Positions 45,785 to 58,085 of a DNA stretch of 64,000 nt are shown piece after piece (positions within the stretch are counted from its first letter, which is position 1; each line of letters opens with the position of its first letter). Source of the stretch: Bactrocera neohumeralis. Taxonomy: Eukaryota; Arthropoda; Insecta; Diptera; Tephritidae. The stretch lies in assembly GCF_024586455.1 (NCBI RefSeq), contig NC_065922.1, forward strand, positions 20,580,089 to 20,644,088, given 5' to 3'. The position numbers were made by a program, and so were the translations under genes. Below the pieces are notes generated by a model. It was given only the letters and a program-made list of their open reading frames with translations, was not told the origin of the DNA and made no database searches.

Positions 45785-46310
45785 AACCGTACTAAACATC
45801 CAATTTTCTATACACTTTTAAGCTTCGCCTGGAATGGCCTTTAACGAATTTTTTGGTATTTTCGGTTTTGGCTCATTTTTGTATCGCCATTCACAAGATT
45901 GCTGTACAGTTCCGACGTCATATTAATAAACCTGAATCTCATCACCAGTAATGACGCGTAAGATGATTGTCTAGTATGATCTCTGATAATGAGCGACGAA
46001 AGTCTTCGTGTGAAAACCCTGCCTAATCAATATGTGTTGAGTCGATCCATACACAATGTTGAGATCCTCTGTTATCTCTCTGATGCCAACACGACGATTT
46101 TCAAGCGCTATTTCTTTAACTTTTTCGATGTTATCGTCATTAACTGAGGTATATTTTCGATGACGATCCTCACTGAATGCTTCGTGCCACTCAAACATGT
46201 ATGCTTATGATAAAGCAAACTTCACAAAAAAACACTTCCAACGATTCCGACAGACATACGCCGACATGTAAAGATTAAACTTCATTAGTACCTCTACCGA
46301 CACTGTAAAA
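45785..46310 (-). mobile_element. Mariner remnant, N- and C-terminal pieces joined
   Basis: The minus-strand frame at 45,971-46,198 reads MFEWHEAFSEDRHRKY and SVNDDNIEKVKEIALENRRV, the helix-turn-helix and linker of a mauritiana-type mariner. To the left are decayed VITGDEIQVY (first catalytic Asp block) and AIPGEA pieces. The middle of the transposase is missing. Confidence 0.7.
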
Positions 46311-47195
46311 ATGGATGAAACCAAAAAATAACCCCGTCCACTCCCCATATAACGGTACTTTTAAAAACTATTAAAAGTGCGATAAATCAATGATATGAAA
46401 ATACGATAGGACCTTATGGGAGCCGGCGTAATAATTGGATGATGGTCGTGACACCGCCTACTTTTAGGTGAAATCCCATATCATGGAACCTGTCCGACCG
46501 ATTTCGACTAAATTTAGTCCGTGGCATTCTTCTCATATTCTTGTCACAGTGTGAAAATGGGTGAAATCGGACTGGAACCACGCTTACTTTCCATATAGCA
46601 CAACTTTAAATTCAATTTTGGTTTTTTCACTTTCTAGTACACTTATCAAAAAGCAATTAATGTACCGGGATAAAAATTTGCACGAGTATTGCCTTTAGGG
46701 CATGCCACCTTAAGATTGTCCAATTCAAAGTACAAATGTTCAAGCCCTTAGTACCGAATATGTGGACCTCAGAATCCATAGTTTACTTTTGACCGAAAAT
46801 ATCGGTCAATGTGTCAGATTTATAAATGGAATTCTGTCTGTCTGTGTGCTACAAATGAGTTGAATGCGGTCAATACTTCCTTTAGCCCCCATATATGTAT
46901 GTATGTACCTGATACAAAGATTTTAGAACTTGCGGGCGATTTTATACCGCACGTTTCTTCCAATATGTGAGTTATGTCAAAGAAATGAGGAGACCGTGTT
47001 TAAATTGGTCGAAAATTTGAGTGGCTCCCATATAACTAATATCAGGATTTTCGAACATCCGGCTCCATATGATTGGTGATTGTATGTGAAGTATTTTATG
47101 AAATCTCGGGAACCATTCTTCAGTATATAGTATGTTAATAGTATGTGGTATTGTCAAAAATAAATAAAATCGGGTCGATACTAACCCCAACTCCT
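46311..47195 (+). repeat. Dispersed repeat R2, second half
   Basis: Landmarks in order are ATAACCCCGTCCACTCCCCA, CCGCCTACTTTTAGGTGAAA, TGTGAAAATGGGTGAAATCG and CGAAAATATCGGTCAATGTG. From memory these are the later part of the R2 repeat, in forward orientation. Copy A has instead the first half in reverse orientation at the same junction. Confidence 0.55.
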
Positions 47196-47203
47196 ATAGA
47201 CTA

Positions 47204-48036
47204 CATTGGGACAAAAAAGCACCCAGAAATTGTAATTAAATTCCCTGGATTAATGATTTTTATAGAAAAATTGATTTTGCCAAGTTTATAGGACTATTCG
47301 TAATTACTATGCCAAATATGAGCGCGATCTGTCAACAAGTTTCTTTACAGCAGCTGCTTAAGTCGGTATACCTTAGTAGTGCTTTGTGATTTTTACAATG
47401 GATAAAAGTAACGAACAAAGAATTTGTCTCAAATTTGTATTTCTAACCAAATTTAGTGTGCGGAATCATTGCGAATGTTGGTAAACGAGTGTTAAAAAAT
47501 CTTCAAAGACAGTCGAGAGATCGCTGAAGACATGCCTGGTTCTGGACGACCTTCGACGTCTTCAAAAAAAAAAGTGAAGTGTTGGAGAACTCGACATCTC
47601 TCGGGAGTCCGATCAAATAATTTTGGTGGATACATTGGCTATAAAATGCGTTCTTGCTCCACTCGTCCCGATAAAGCTGATTTTTTTTTTTTCAAAAATA
47701 GTAAAACAAACAGGTCTCTTTGGACATGTTTGATCGTGCGTATACCGATCGCACAATCTTGGAAAGCATCATAACTGCCGATGAAACGGGGGCTTATGAG
47801 TTTGTCATGCAAACAAGTCAAAAATCATCGGAATGGAATCCGCTTTCAGTTGATCGAAGAGATAAAACAAAATTCACTGAAGGAGCTGAATGTCATCCCA
47901 AAAAGCGCTTATGAAGCGTGTTTCGTGGACAGAAATATACATAGGGATAACTTTGAAGGCGACTAAATAAATATTGATGTTTAGTTAAATATTTTTCATT
48001 TTATTTACAATTTCTGGGTACTTTTCTGTCCCAATA
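47204..48036 (+). mobile_element. Mariner element, deleted, present only in copy B
   Basis: The 833-bp element has about 30-bp terminal inverted repeats beginning CATTGGGACAAAAAAGCACC and TATTGGGACAGAAAAGTACC, with TA at both flanks. The transposase start at about 47,398 reads MDKSNEQRICLKF. The frame shifts, and then TADETGAYEFVMQTSQKSSE follows (the first catalytic block; Trp is replaced by Ala next to the Asp-Glu pair). The rest of the catalytic core is deleted. No counterpart lies at about 24,200 in copy A. Confidence 0.85.
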
Positions 48037-49800
48037 TAGGTGTAATGACTTTGTTTTTTTTTCTAATATACCGTATGTCGAATGTGTTGACCAGTGAACG
48101 TATGTATAAAATTGCTTGGATTCCGATTCTCTGGATGGCTTTTTACACCTTAAGCTATTTCCTTGGAACTGTTTCTTTCAAGTTGCAAGAGTATACAACT
48201 TAAATTAACTTAATTCTTCCTTACTTGTCCAAGTTCAGTTCTTCATTATCATATTTATTCTGTGTACTTGGCAAATTCAACCTCTTGATATTTTGTCAAG
48301 ATTGACAATGTATCAATATTTTTTATTCTATGTCTTAACTAAAAAGTTCCTTTCTTGATAAATTGTAAAGATTTGAAATGTTCTTGATAGTGCTTTTAGC
48401 AAATAAATTATATATTTTAATATTTTGGAGATATTTGTAGTGAAAGATATTTGGATTTTAATGTTTATTTTTTGTTTTTAGGTAAAATCAAATGTTTTCT
48501 AGATTTAGAACAAACTGAAACCTTTATAAATAGTAGTAAGTGAATTCAATTTCAGTTAAAAAGAGTGAACAATTTCCTGTTAAAAAAGTGCCACCCTAAT
48601 AAGCTCTTGTTTACTTGCTACCCCACTCACTGAGTCAGCTACAAATGACCACCACCCACTGAATCGTGCGCTGACTGATTGATTTCATGAACTATATACA
48701 TACATATATATATGTATATTATCATGAATGAAATGTAACAAATGTCGTTATTAAATTTTGGAAGTTAAATGCGTTCGCTGAGATTTGCCGATAACCAAAG
48801 CATGCAAGTGTGCCGAAGGAGAGGCAAGTGGGTGGCTTGCGTTGCCATATTTCATGTTGTTGATGAAATTATTCTCTACCCAACTCCCTGCCCTCATTGC
48901 ATGCATAGAAAGTAATAACGCTTTCTTATTGTTTTCGCAAATGTTTGTATGTATGTATTCGTCATTACACTTGTTACAGCTGCGTGTAAAGAGCACTGCA
49001 AGTAGGAAGTGCATGAAAGTGGAAAAAATGTATTAGATATCATACAATTATTTATATTAACCCCTTTCCCCTCTTAAATGGGTAATCAATGAAAACGAAT
49101 CCATGTCAACACGCAGCTTAATTTGGTAATCGGCTCAGCCCGCCACAACTGAACTAACTTCGCTCAGCTTCTTGTTGCAGTTATTGTAATTGCTAAGGTT
49201 GTTGTCTTGTTGTAATGCTTTAACAACAATTGAAATATTTTTTTTTCGAGACGTGTTGTCTAGGCAGCGCATTAACACCGTCCAACCATGAATTTACTAG
49301 GAATTTTTGGTAAATATATATTGTAGATATATATGGTACATGTATACAGCTGTAAGTAGCAACGCCACATTGAACTAAATCAACAAAGGTGCAACATGCT
49401 TCCAACTCAAGCCTGTGCCGAGTTTCTCAGAGATTTTATATGTAAATAAATACTTAAGAATTATTCCACAATGTGTTTCACTTGTCTAACAATTCCATTT
49501 GATTTGTCTATGCTTTATTTTGTTGTTGTTGTTTTCAGTATTACTGCTGGAGGCTTGTGGATGTGCCGGCATGTAATTGCCAGGAAACGAAAACATGCAA
49601 AAATCATTCCGAGTTGGGTTTTTTTTGTAAAAATATTAAATTTTTTCGTGTTTATTGATTTCTTGTGGTTAGTGACCAGTCGAAAAAGTCTTTACAAAAT
49701 AAAATGTAATTATTTGTTGTATATCCCATATTTTTTTCTGAAACGGAAAAGCAATTATTCACAAAGAGAAATCGACATATTCTTAAATCGCCTGGATCGA
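48037..49800. other. Non-coding DNA (48,570-49,800 pairs with 24,220-25,490)
   Basis: 48,037-48,560 is AT-rich with no feature seen. The rest aligns with copy A. Short frames at 48,751-49,014 and 49,471-49,806 change by frameshift between copies. Confidence 0.4.
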
Positions 49801-50530
49801 TCCTAATAGAGATCTCACTTGAACAGCTTGTAACACCAGCCCGTTGTGGTAACTAAAAAAAATACTATATAATAGTTCATAAGGGCCTTACGATGGACTT
49901 TTTTAAGGACAAGTAGCTCAGTAGATCTCCTACCACCGATCAACTCATGTATGGTCCATAGGTCCAGTGTTCAACTACCCACTTTGAAGTGGCGGTGTAA
50001 AAGTAGCCCTTGCTAGCTAATCGACTTTGTAATATCCAGCGATTCCGTTACGATCGGGCATTCAAATGAGGCCGATAATGAAATATGTAGCTTCAAGCTA
50101 CACTACTTCATAGACTTTGAATGCAAAGTTTGCGAGATCGACGCTAGTATTGTCGCTCTGCCGTCGGTTTGAATACTCCCCTCTCTCAAAACACTGCACT
50201 TAGGAGCAATAGCCACTTCCGCTTGAAAAATCCTAAAGTGATCTTGTAGCCTAAAACTAAGCTTGGCGGAAAGCTTCTTACAGAAGACTTCTCATCCAAA
50301 CTCCCTTCCTATCTTCGAACCATCCGCGAATCACACAGTGCCTCTTCTCCAGAGACTTCTATCCATCCACATACATATCTCTCGTCGGCATGTGATCAGA
50401 GGAACAGGAGTAACCTCTGCGACCCAGTGGTCTAAATTTTCTGGGATGCAATTGAAGGAGTAGAAAATTTCAGCATGACCTTGCTTGGACCCCTTTATAT
50501 AACCAACTTCTCTCAGCCTTAGAGCGACGT
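49800..50530 (-). mobile_element. Degenerate non-LTR RNase H fragment (partner 25,510-26,480)
   Basis: Aligns with the copy A fragment (TAGCTAATCGACTTTGTAAT, TTCGAACCATCCGCGAATCA) with further decay and a 5' deletion. No readable domain on its own; the identification rests on the partner. Confidence 0.45.
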
Positions 50531-51929
50531 TCCATATAACGATTGCTAAAAGATCAAAAGAATTTAAAAATTACATTACTGAATAAATGAAAAATCATAT
50601 AGTCATTATATTTGACTAATTTTCAATATCTCAGCTGAGTTCAACGGCTATCCCTTTCGTCAACTACAGCATTTATTTGATAAAACACAAGCTATCCTGA
50701 AGTAAAAAAAATGGTTTCATTATTGTTTACAAAATGAACAGTAATTCCACAACTGTCCTATGTCGCAGGAATTTGATTGGAACAATTAAATTTAGAGTGC
50801 GCCTTCATTTATCCATATTCGAATATTGAACTAACAAGAATATACTTATTGATTTATTATTATTTAATTAATACATTACTTTGAATGACTTCAGTACAAT
50901 ATCAATGTGGGTCTTCTTGTTGCATTTTCATTTACTTTCTCGAACATTATGGGGAGTATAGTGGTTATTTTGGAACGAATTTTTCTATTGAGCTAGTCAA
51001 AGACCTGAGACATACCCAATATATTTGGTTTTCCAATTAACTACACAAAAATAGTTTGGGCAGGAGTCGAATATGGAGACTTCGGTGATCTATAAATGCC
51101 AGCACATTTTACAGATATCAAGGACATTGCAGAAATTGAACCCTATGTGTTGCACTCAAAGTCTTTAAGTCTTGACGTAAACTATCTTCAAAATCGTTCA
51201 GTAATAGTCAAAACTTTTCCAACACATTTGCATGTATACGTACTAAGCTCACATCCATCGATAACGATTTCCAGCGACCATTTCGTTTTGTTTAATTTAT
51301 TTTCTAGAAATATAAAATTACTTAGATGTCTGTGATAATGTGACCTAGATATGGAAATTTGAAAAAGTGGTCCGAAATGATCCTGAAGTGGACAAGTCAA
51401 TGAAACTCGTCACCTGAATATACAAGTATATTTTGGAATTGAGATGGATATTAATTAAAATGTCACGAAAGACGGTCTTAATATGGTTGAGAGGAAATGA
51501 TAAAATAAAATCACCGATTTTGATGTCACAGCATGTGAATATAAGGTTCTCTTCACTCCCCAAAGTCATGGTATAACTATATTTTAGATTCTTTGATCTT
51601 TTTCTAAGAATTATAGAGGTACTTTTGTCTAGAGGCCCAGAATTCGATAGTTTTTTGGTAATTGATAAAAAAAAATAAAACATTTTATATTTTTGCTATT
51701 AATTTTTATCATTTGTTTATTTATATTTGAAGAGTACACAAAATTAATAAAAAAAATTTCATTGATTGGTCTCCATGATTTCTACCCTTATAGTCATCTG
51801 AAAAATAAAACAATGATGGATTATTGATTTTTTTTATAAAGGATGATCCACTTCGAGATATCCTATTTAAAAAAAAAAACAAAATACAGAAACTGCAAAT
51901 TTTTTTTTATCATTCGAAGGAACATTTTT
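50531..51929. other. AT-rich non-coding DNA
   Basis: Partly matches 26,480-26,800 (CATCGATAACGATTTC) but holds extra AT-rich segments (50,850-51,180 and 51,320-51,930) not in copy A. The frames at 51,096-51,683 are unrecognised. Confidence 0.35.
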
Positions 51930-52800
51930 CAGCATTTATGTTTTGAAGATTTCCTCTTTCAAATGTCGGCTACACCTCAGATAATCTATCCATTGAGTCC
52001 AATTTTCGATGACTCGTTTGAGCATTTCACCTGGTAACTTCAATTACCTGGAAATTCAATGACACGGGTGACTTTTTGCTCCATGGTCTTAATCGAAGTG
52101 GGAATGTCCGCACAGATTTTAAACATATCTTCACAGAGGAAAATATCTAACGGTGTGATATCACACTATCTTGGTGGCCAATCGACCGGACCAAAATAAA
52201 TAATAAATCCATTGATTGATGCGATGTGTAGAAAGTGACGCCGTCTTGTTGAAATCAAATGTCGCCGAGATCACGTGCTTAAATTTCGGGTATGAAATGG
52301 TGGGTTATTAAAACGCGATAATGGTCCTTACTGACGGTTACGTGCTCACCGGCATCATTTTTGAAGAACTACGGACCGATGATTTCACCGGACAACAAAC
52401 CACACCAAACCGTTTTTCTTTTCTGGATGAAATGGCAGCTCTTGAATCTTTTCAGGTTGATCTTCGTATCAAATGCGGCAATTTTGTTTGTTTACATACC
52501 CATTGAGCCAGAAATGGGCCTAATCGTTGAACAAAATTTTGCTCGAAAACGTCGGATTCTTCATAGAAAAAAGCAATGTTGCTTAGGAAGGTCGAGCGGT
52601 TTCAGTTCTTGTACAAGCTGTATTTTGTACGCTTTTGAATTTTATGTAGATCCCGACGTAAAATGTGCGAAGTTGTTCCATACGTCAGTCCGTGCACACT
52701 CTCAGGCTGCAATATTTTCTTCACTGCATGCTGGACGTGGTCTATTCGGTCAAATATTATTCGGTAATGAATGCTGGGGCTCAAGATGGGTTATGGTATT
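51930..52800 (-). mobile_element. Tc1/mariner-superfamily remnant (partner 26,790-27,560)
   Basis: Same family as in copy A. Aligned stretches include CCACACCAAACCGTTTTTCT and TTGTACAAGCTGTATTTTGT. It keeps slightly more of the central region. No open transposase frame. Confidence 0.6.
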
Positions 52801-54929
52801 GCGTATAGAAAGCTTAAGTTGTACTAAAATTCATTAACTCTAATTAGAGCCTATTTCCAGCCACTTTTTTAGCAACAAAGACTCAAAAAAGTCGTAGAAT
52901 TCTCTAAAATTTTTGAAAACCTCCCAAGAACATGTCATGCGAAGAATCTCCCGCTTTCTCGAGTATTTATTTTCGATATACATGGTACGGTGTTAGCTTG
53001 CTTGATATTAGTTCCGTCCCATTCAGTCAGAAGTAGGAGGATTAAAGTTCCTTTGCATTTCTTGTGAGTATTTAGTTTGGGTTTTATTTTAATATTTCTT
53101 CTTTTTTTGTGACGAAAAAACGACGCATTTGACTCCCAAGGCAAAGCATAAGTCGACACTTAAGTGGAGCCACTCCTGACATTTTTTCCCATTATACAAT
53201 ATATTTTTGCCTTTTTTATTGCGCTCCTTGTGGTGCGCTGCAACAAAGCTTCGTTGATGGTAAAAAGTTGTTTGCGCTGTTGTTGTGGTTGTTGTTGTTG
53301 ATGTGTGCTCCTTAACGCTGAAGTGTGCCTTTCTAAATGAGCAATTCAGAGGCAGCAACGGCAGCATGTGTGTGCATTTCGTATATGAAGGTACGTACGT
53401 GTGTGTGTGTGTATAACGGTACTCATAAAGAAATGCAACCCCTTGTGAGTGACTTTCTTGTCAAGCTATTCAATTTGTATTTTGCTACGAACTACCAACA
53501 ACACATACACACGCATTGCTGACTAGTGAGCCCCTAAGTGTGCGCGTTTGAGTGTGTGTGTGTGTGCGCCTTTTTTATTACCTTTACCATTTTTCATTAT
53601 GAACTTAGTAAGACTTTTATTATTGCGTTGCCGCAGTGCATTGAGTAATGCTCGGCTTTTTTCCTGCTCTTCTATTTCTGGTGCTTCTTCTTCTGCTCGC
53701 TTTTTTATGAGTCCATAAGTGGGTTGGAATGAATGCAATGCCAGGCTGTTGAGTGCATGTCGGTCCTCTTCAAATACTCGAAATGCGAACAATTAGTGTT
53801 TACACACCTTTGTGTGGTCGCTCGCGGCACAATGGTTGAGGCGCTACTGCAATTTAGTGGGTGTGGCTGGCGGGGTTTCTCAATGGGATCGTCCTTTCAA
53901 CTCACGCTTTGTGCGTGTTTGTGTGTATGTGTGCGTATTTTTTTTTTATTTTTTTCACTACTGTTACATTCTTTAATACACTAATAAGCACCGCATGAGG
54001 TCCTTATTATTAAATTTTGACTTTTTTCATTTATATAACACACACATACATACATATATACATAATAAAGAACACTTGTTTGAAATTTGCGAAATTTCCG
54101 CTTATGAGTTTGCCTTCACCGCAGTTGGCATTTAATTTCGTGGGACCCTTGGCTTGGTCAAGTGCTCGCTTCCCCCACCGCCGTGTTTACCTTTAGCGTC
54201 GGAAAGTTCGCGTAGGCTGAGCGGGTTTCAACAGATCGATTTATGATAGGCAGCTTCCTGTTGATTTCACATTATGGCGCGTTGACAAAAAGCATATGAT
54301 AAATGCCATTTCACACGCCGTTGGTGGGCAAGGTCCACGCCACACACACAGCACAGCGCGCAGGCTGCAACATCACGGCCAACCAACCGATTGACAACGT
54401 CTTAGGGCACAACTCAAATTTCAAATCCATGCCACCCATGTGTGATTGGAGCTTGGCGGCCGGTTGACAGCTGCACTTAAATTCTTTCTGCAGCCGCAGC
54501 CTCAGTCATAAACTCAGCCACAGCCGCAGCCCCAGCCTCAGCTTCAGTCATAAACCCAGCCACAGCCAACAACCACATCCACAGCCCCAGCCTCAGCTTC
54601 GCTCTGCTGCAGTTGTAGGGCAAGCGGTTATGTGTATTGCAGTCAGCATATTGCAGTGTTGGACGGTGACTTCGCCACCATTGCACCGAAGTCAAATCGA
54701 AATCAACCGAAATATTAAAAGCTATTGGCAGTAAAAGCCCAAGATGTCACTCTCTAATCGGCATGATGCGGATATGCTGCACTCCACGCCTCGCCGCAAT
54801 TAGGCAATCAACGAGTAGGCAATGCTGGCGGAAATCATTTTTGTTTACAGGGTGTATCGTTTTGTGTATTCATAAATAAAAAAAAATTCAATTGAGCTTT
54901 CAGTGAATTTAAAGCGGTTGCTATGAATG
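52801..54929. other. Unique non-coding DNA (partner 27,561-29,829)
   Basis: Collinear with copy A. Contains TG microsatellites (53,398-53,412, 53,556-53,570) and the CAGCC-type minisatellite at 54,485-54,605. An 89-codon minus-strand frame (53,523-53,792) is the longer version of the one in copy A. Confidence 0.4.
54485..54605. repeat. CAGCC-type minisatellite (copy B)
   Basis: Units such as CAGCCGCAGCCCCAGCCTCA and CAGCTTCAGTCATAAAC, the partner of 29,405-29,530. Confidence 0.75.
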
Positions 54930-55905
54930 AAGCGTGCTTTAAGGCTCTGGGTATATGAAGGGGTCCGAACCAGGACACGTTAAAATTTGGAAAACATGGT
55001 TCACTGCATATCTGAGGCCGCTTGTGGCGGGAGAAGTCGCTGGAGAAGAGGCGAAGTGAGTTTTTTCACCGTTGGGTCGAAGCTAGTAGGAAAAGTTGGA
55101 GGAGGAGTTTTCTGTAAGAAGATTTACGGGCAATTGAGTTACCACTTTAGTGTTTTTCAGGTAGAAGTGACTGATATCAAGATGGCGATGGACTGCTACA
55201 AAGTGCAGCTTCCTTCAAGGAGGCGAGCATTCACTCCGACAGCAAAGCGACAATACCAGATCTGAGCTCGACAACTGTGCGCTCAAAGCTAGTCAAGGAG
55301 CATATGTCCTCACTAGAAACATCAGCAAGCTATTTCACCAACCGACTCGTTTGGGTGCCTGGTCACCGCGCAATCGCTTGCAACTACAAAACAGATGAAC
55401 TAGAGAGAAAGCTACCCTTGCACCGCTCACATCGCAATGGCACCGAGTTGGATTTCCTTTGGCGTGTTGCGTTCTAGCAGTGATTCAATGGATCTCGCGT
55501 TCGCTTAGCATGTGTTGAAGACCAGCTCCTGCGCGACTGTGAGATCCTTTTGGTCTAGAGTGGAACGCAGGAGATCTACTTACTTTGAGCAAAGTTAGAG
55601 GAGAGTGAGAGGAGAACATCTAGACACCTTCTTCTCTATTGGCCAGCCTTTCCATAACAGGGGCTGAAGCGTCTTGGTAGTTTTACCTTCGGCAAACCGG
55701 ACGACATAGCCGAACATTGGCCGTCTCAAAAAATTTGTGATAGGCTCAAGGCGCTTTGTCGATTTGTAAGGGTCTGATGATTCAGTATATACTATTAGGA
55801 CTTTCTAGGTACCACAACGAACTGGCACTCTAATCTGTCCAAGTGAGAGCCGTGTTGGCTGTCCAAGTGAGCTCACAGTTGGGATCGACCTAGTAACCTA
55901 GGTTA
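54930..55905 (+). mobile_element. Degenerate non-LTR retrotransposon 3' end (copy B)
   Basis: Partner of 29,830-30,935. It keeps FFTVGSKLVGKVGGGVFCKK (RNase H start, about 55,060-55,120), FQVEVTDIKMAMDCYKVQLP and LVWVPGHRAIACNYKTDELE. The first Asp position of RNase H (TDGS) reads TVGS. The C-terminal region is decayed. Confidence 0.7.
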
Positions 55906-56705
55906 GCATTTCCTTCGTGAATGTTTGAAAAGAAATCCCGTGCCATATACCATATTTTTAGTCAGTAAGCGAACCTATTTTTACTATTAATCCTAATAAA
56001 ATGTTAAAAATTACTCTAAGATCCAGAAGGCATCCAATTGTTGATTTTTCGTTAAAACTATTTAATAGATATCTCAGAAAAAAATTATGAGAATGCTTTT
56101 AAATGCATTACTTTTTCGAAATCAAGAATATAATTTATTTTCATGCCCCCTTTGCTGAACACCTTGTATAGGCTTAAGATTGCATTAAAAGGCGCTGGGT
56201 TACAGTTTCCCTCATATTTCTACTCATTTCACTTCTGCATTGATTCTTTCGTTCTTTTCTCGGTTTCTTTGTTTTGTATTGACATCGGGAGGAATCAAAT
56301 TCACGTATGCGATTAAAATCTAAAAACTGTCAATTAGGGCATTTCTCGTGTGTTACCCGCTTCAATTACACTCCACTTTTCGGTGCATGTGTTTATACAT
56401 ATATGTGTGTATGTATGTAGGAATGCATGGTATGATTGTGAAAATCTTTTTTCTATAAAAAAGAAAACAAAATTAGCCTGATTGGATATTCTCGTTTATG
56501 TGCGTGGATTGTGTGTACATGCTGTATATTTATACATAGGTACTTTGTCATAGTAGGAACATATGAAATTTTAGCTTCCCTAAATTTGATAATGTCATGA
56601 ATAGAGATCGAAGGCGTTAAATAACTGATATCTTAGTCCTTCTTAAGAAAGTTTAAAAGTATTCTGCAAGATCTTAAAATACATACATATATTCTTAAGG
56701 TTATT

Positions 56706-57035
56706 CTGGTGTCGACACACGCCCGCAGAATGGGGCTGACAGATCGAGAAGACTGCAGGAAATGTCTAGAGCAGGACACCAGGGAAACAATGGAGCATCT
56801 CTTGTGCACTTGTCCCGCATTGGTAAGACTACGCTATAAGCATCTGGGGTTCCCAAGGTATGATACAGAGGAGGAGGTATCGATTGTGAGGCCGCAGAGT
56901 CTGTTACAATTCGCATCAAGCGCAGGCATCCTGAAGGATGACTATTTCTTGGACCTAGCATGATAGTATATCGCAAAAAACGAAAACTGGTCTATGCGTG
57001 GCTTATTGGGCTGCCAGATTAACCTAACCTAACCT
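56706..57035 (+). mobile_element. 5'-truncated non-LTR insertion, present only in copy B
   Basis: The open frame at 56,709-56,963 ends a jockey-type ORF2. It has the C-terminal knuckle CRKCLEQDTRETMEHLLCTC, followed by PALVRLRYKHLGFPRYD and LLQFASSAGIL. A tail of three AACCT-type units ends at 57,035. The flanks AAGGTTATT (56,697-56,705) and AAGGTCATT (57,036-57,044) are a 9-bp target duplication with one mismatch. Copy A at about 31,755 shows the empty site. Confidence 0.85.
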
Positions 57036-57214
57036 AAGGTCATTGAAAAAGCTACGCCACTACAAAATGAGTATAGACTGATTTTTACTAAGTCCTTTCG
57101 GACGGTTTATAATTCTGGTAATACTAATCTATAATTCTTAAGTATTCCTTAAACTCAAAAGTTCTATTATCCACGCCTATCGACCCGTTAATCGGAGGGA
57201 TCTTACTTTCAAAC

Positions 57215-58085
57215 GCCTCGGGCTTATCTTCGTGGACAAGAGATTTCACATAAACTCTCTAAACATGGTCCAGCGGTATTAAATCGTACAATTTTAGATG
57301 CCCGCCACGCGAGATATGAGCTCACCAAAAGTTTCTTTCAATGAACTGATTGTTTTGTTGGTTGTATGGCATGTAGCGCCGTCTTGTTGGAACCAAAAGC
57401 CATCCACATCGACATCCTCCAGTACAGGCACTAAAAAGCAAATAAAAATGGGTCTATACCATTCCTCATTGACCATAGCATTACAGACCTAACCAAACAG
57501 TGACCTTTTCAAGAAGTAACGGCTTCTCAACAATGGTTTATAGATTACTATCACTCCAAATGCAACAGTGTCTATGTATTAAAGTAAACATTCAATCAAA
57601 AGTGTACTTCATGGTTGAAAAAACGTTTCTTGTGAAAATCGGGTTCAGTGGCCCTCATATTTTGAATCCATTCACATGAACGTGAACGCTTGATTGTCCT
57701 TCTACTTTAATTATTGTACGAGTTGGATTTAGTAAGCCTGCAAATCAAGATCTTTCCGCAAAGTCTCCCATAAAGTGGTTTGACATAGCTCCAATTGTAA
57801 CGCGCGATAGCGGATGGACTCATTCAGGTCTTCTTCTCTGCTCCACAACAGCTATGGCGTCTTCTGTGCGTAGTACGGCGTCTCTGATTATGATCATTAT
57901 CCACTAGAATAAACACGGTGCAAAACCGACTCATGGTTGCTCGACTTACCGAGTCTGCTGAGCGATTAGGTCGACCGAATATTAAACGCACTGCGCGATT
58001 CGCCACGAGAACAGAACCATTATTTTGATAATAAGTTTGCACGATCTGTAAATATTGTGCTAAACTAAGACTGAAAGCAAACTAA
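57215..58085 (-). mobile_element. Tc1/mariner-superfamily remnant
   Basis: Minus strand: LAQYLQIVQTYYQNNGSV (helix-turn-helix, about 58,060-58,000) and FGRPNRSADSVSRATMSRF. After decay come VDVDGFWFQQDGATCHTTN (second catalytic Asp) and LKETFGELISR. The first catalytic block and the third Asp region are lost. Inactive. Confidence 0.75.

Larger units (their letters stand above)
32884..57230. repeat. Copy B of the large collinear duplication
   Basis: Counterpart of 17,624-32,783. It is the longer copy because it includes 35,580-44,930 without a gap. It shares old insertions with copy A (maT, mariner with nested non-LTR, RNase H fragments, Tc1-like) and has private ones (47,204-48,036 mariner; 56,706-57,035 non-LTR). 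Confidence 0.85.
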
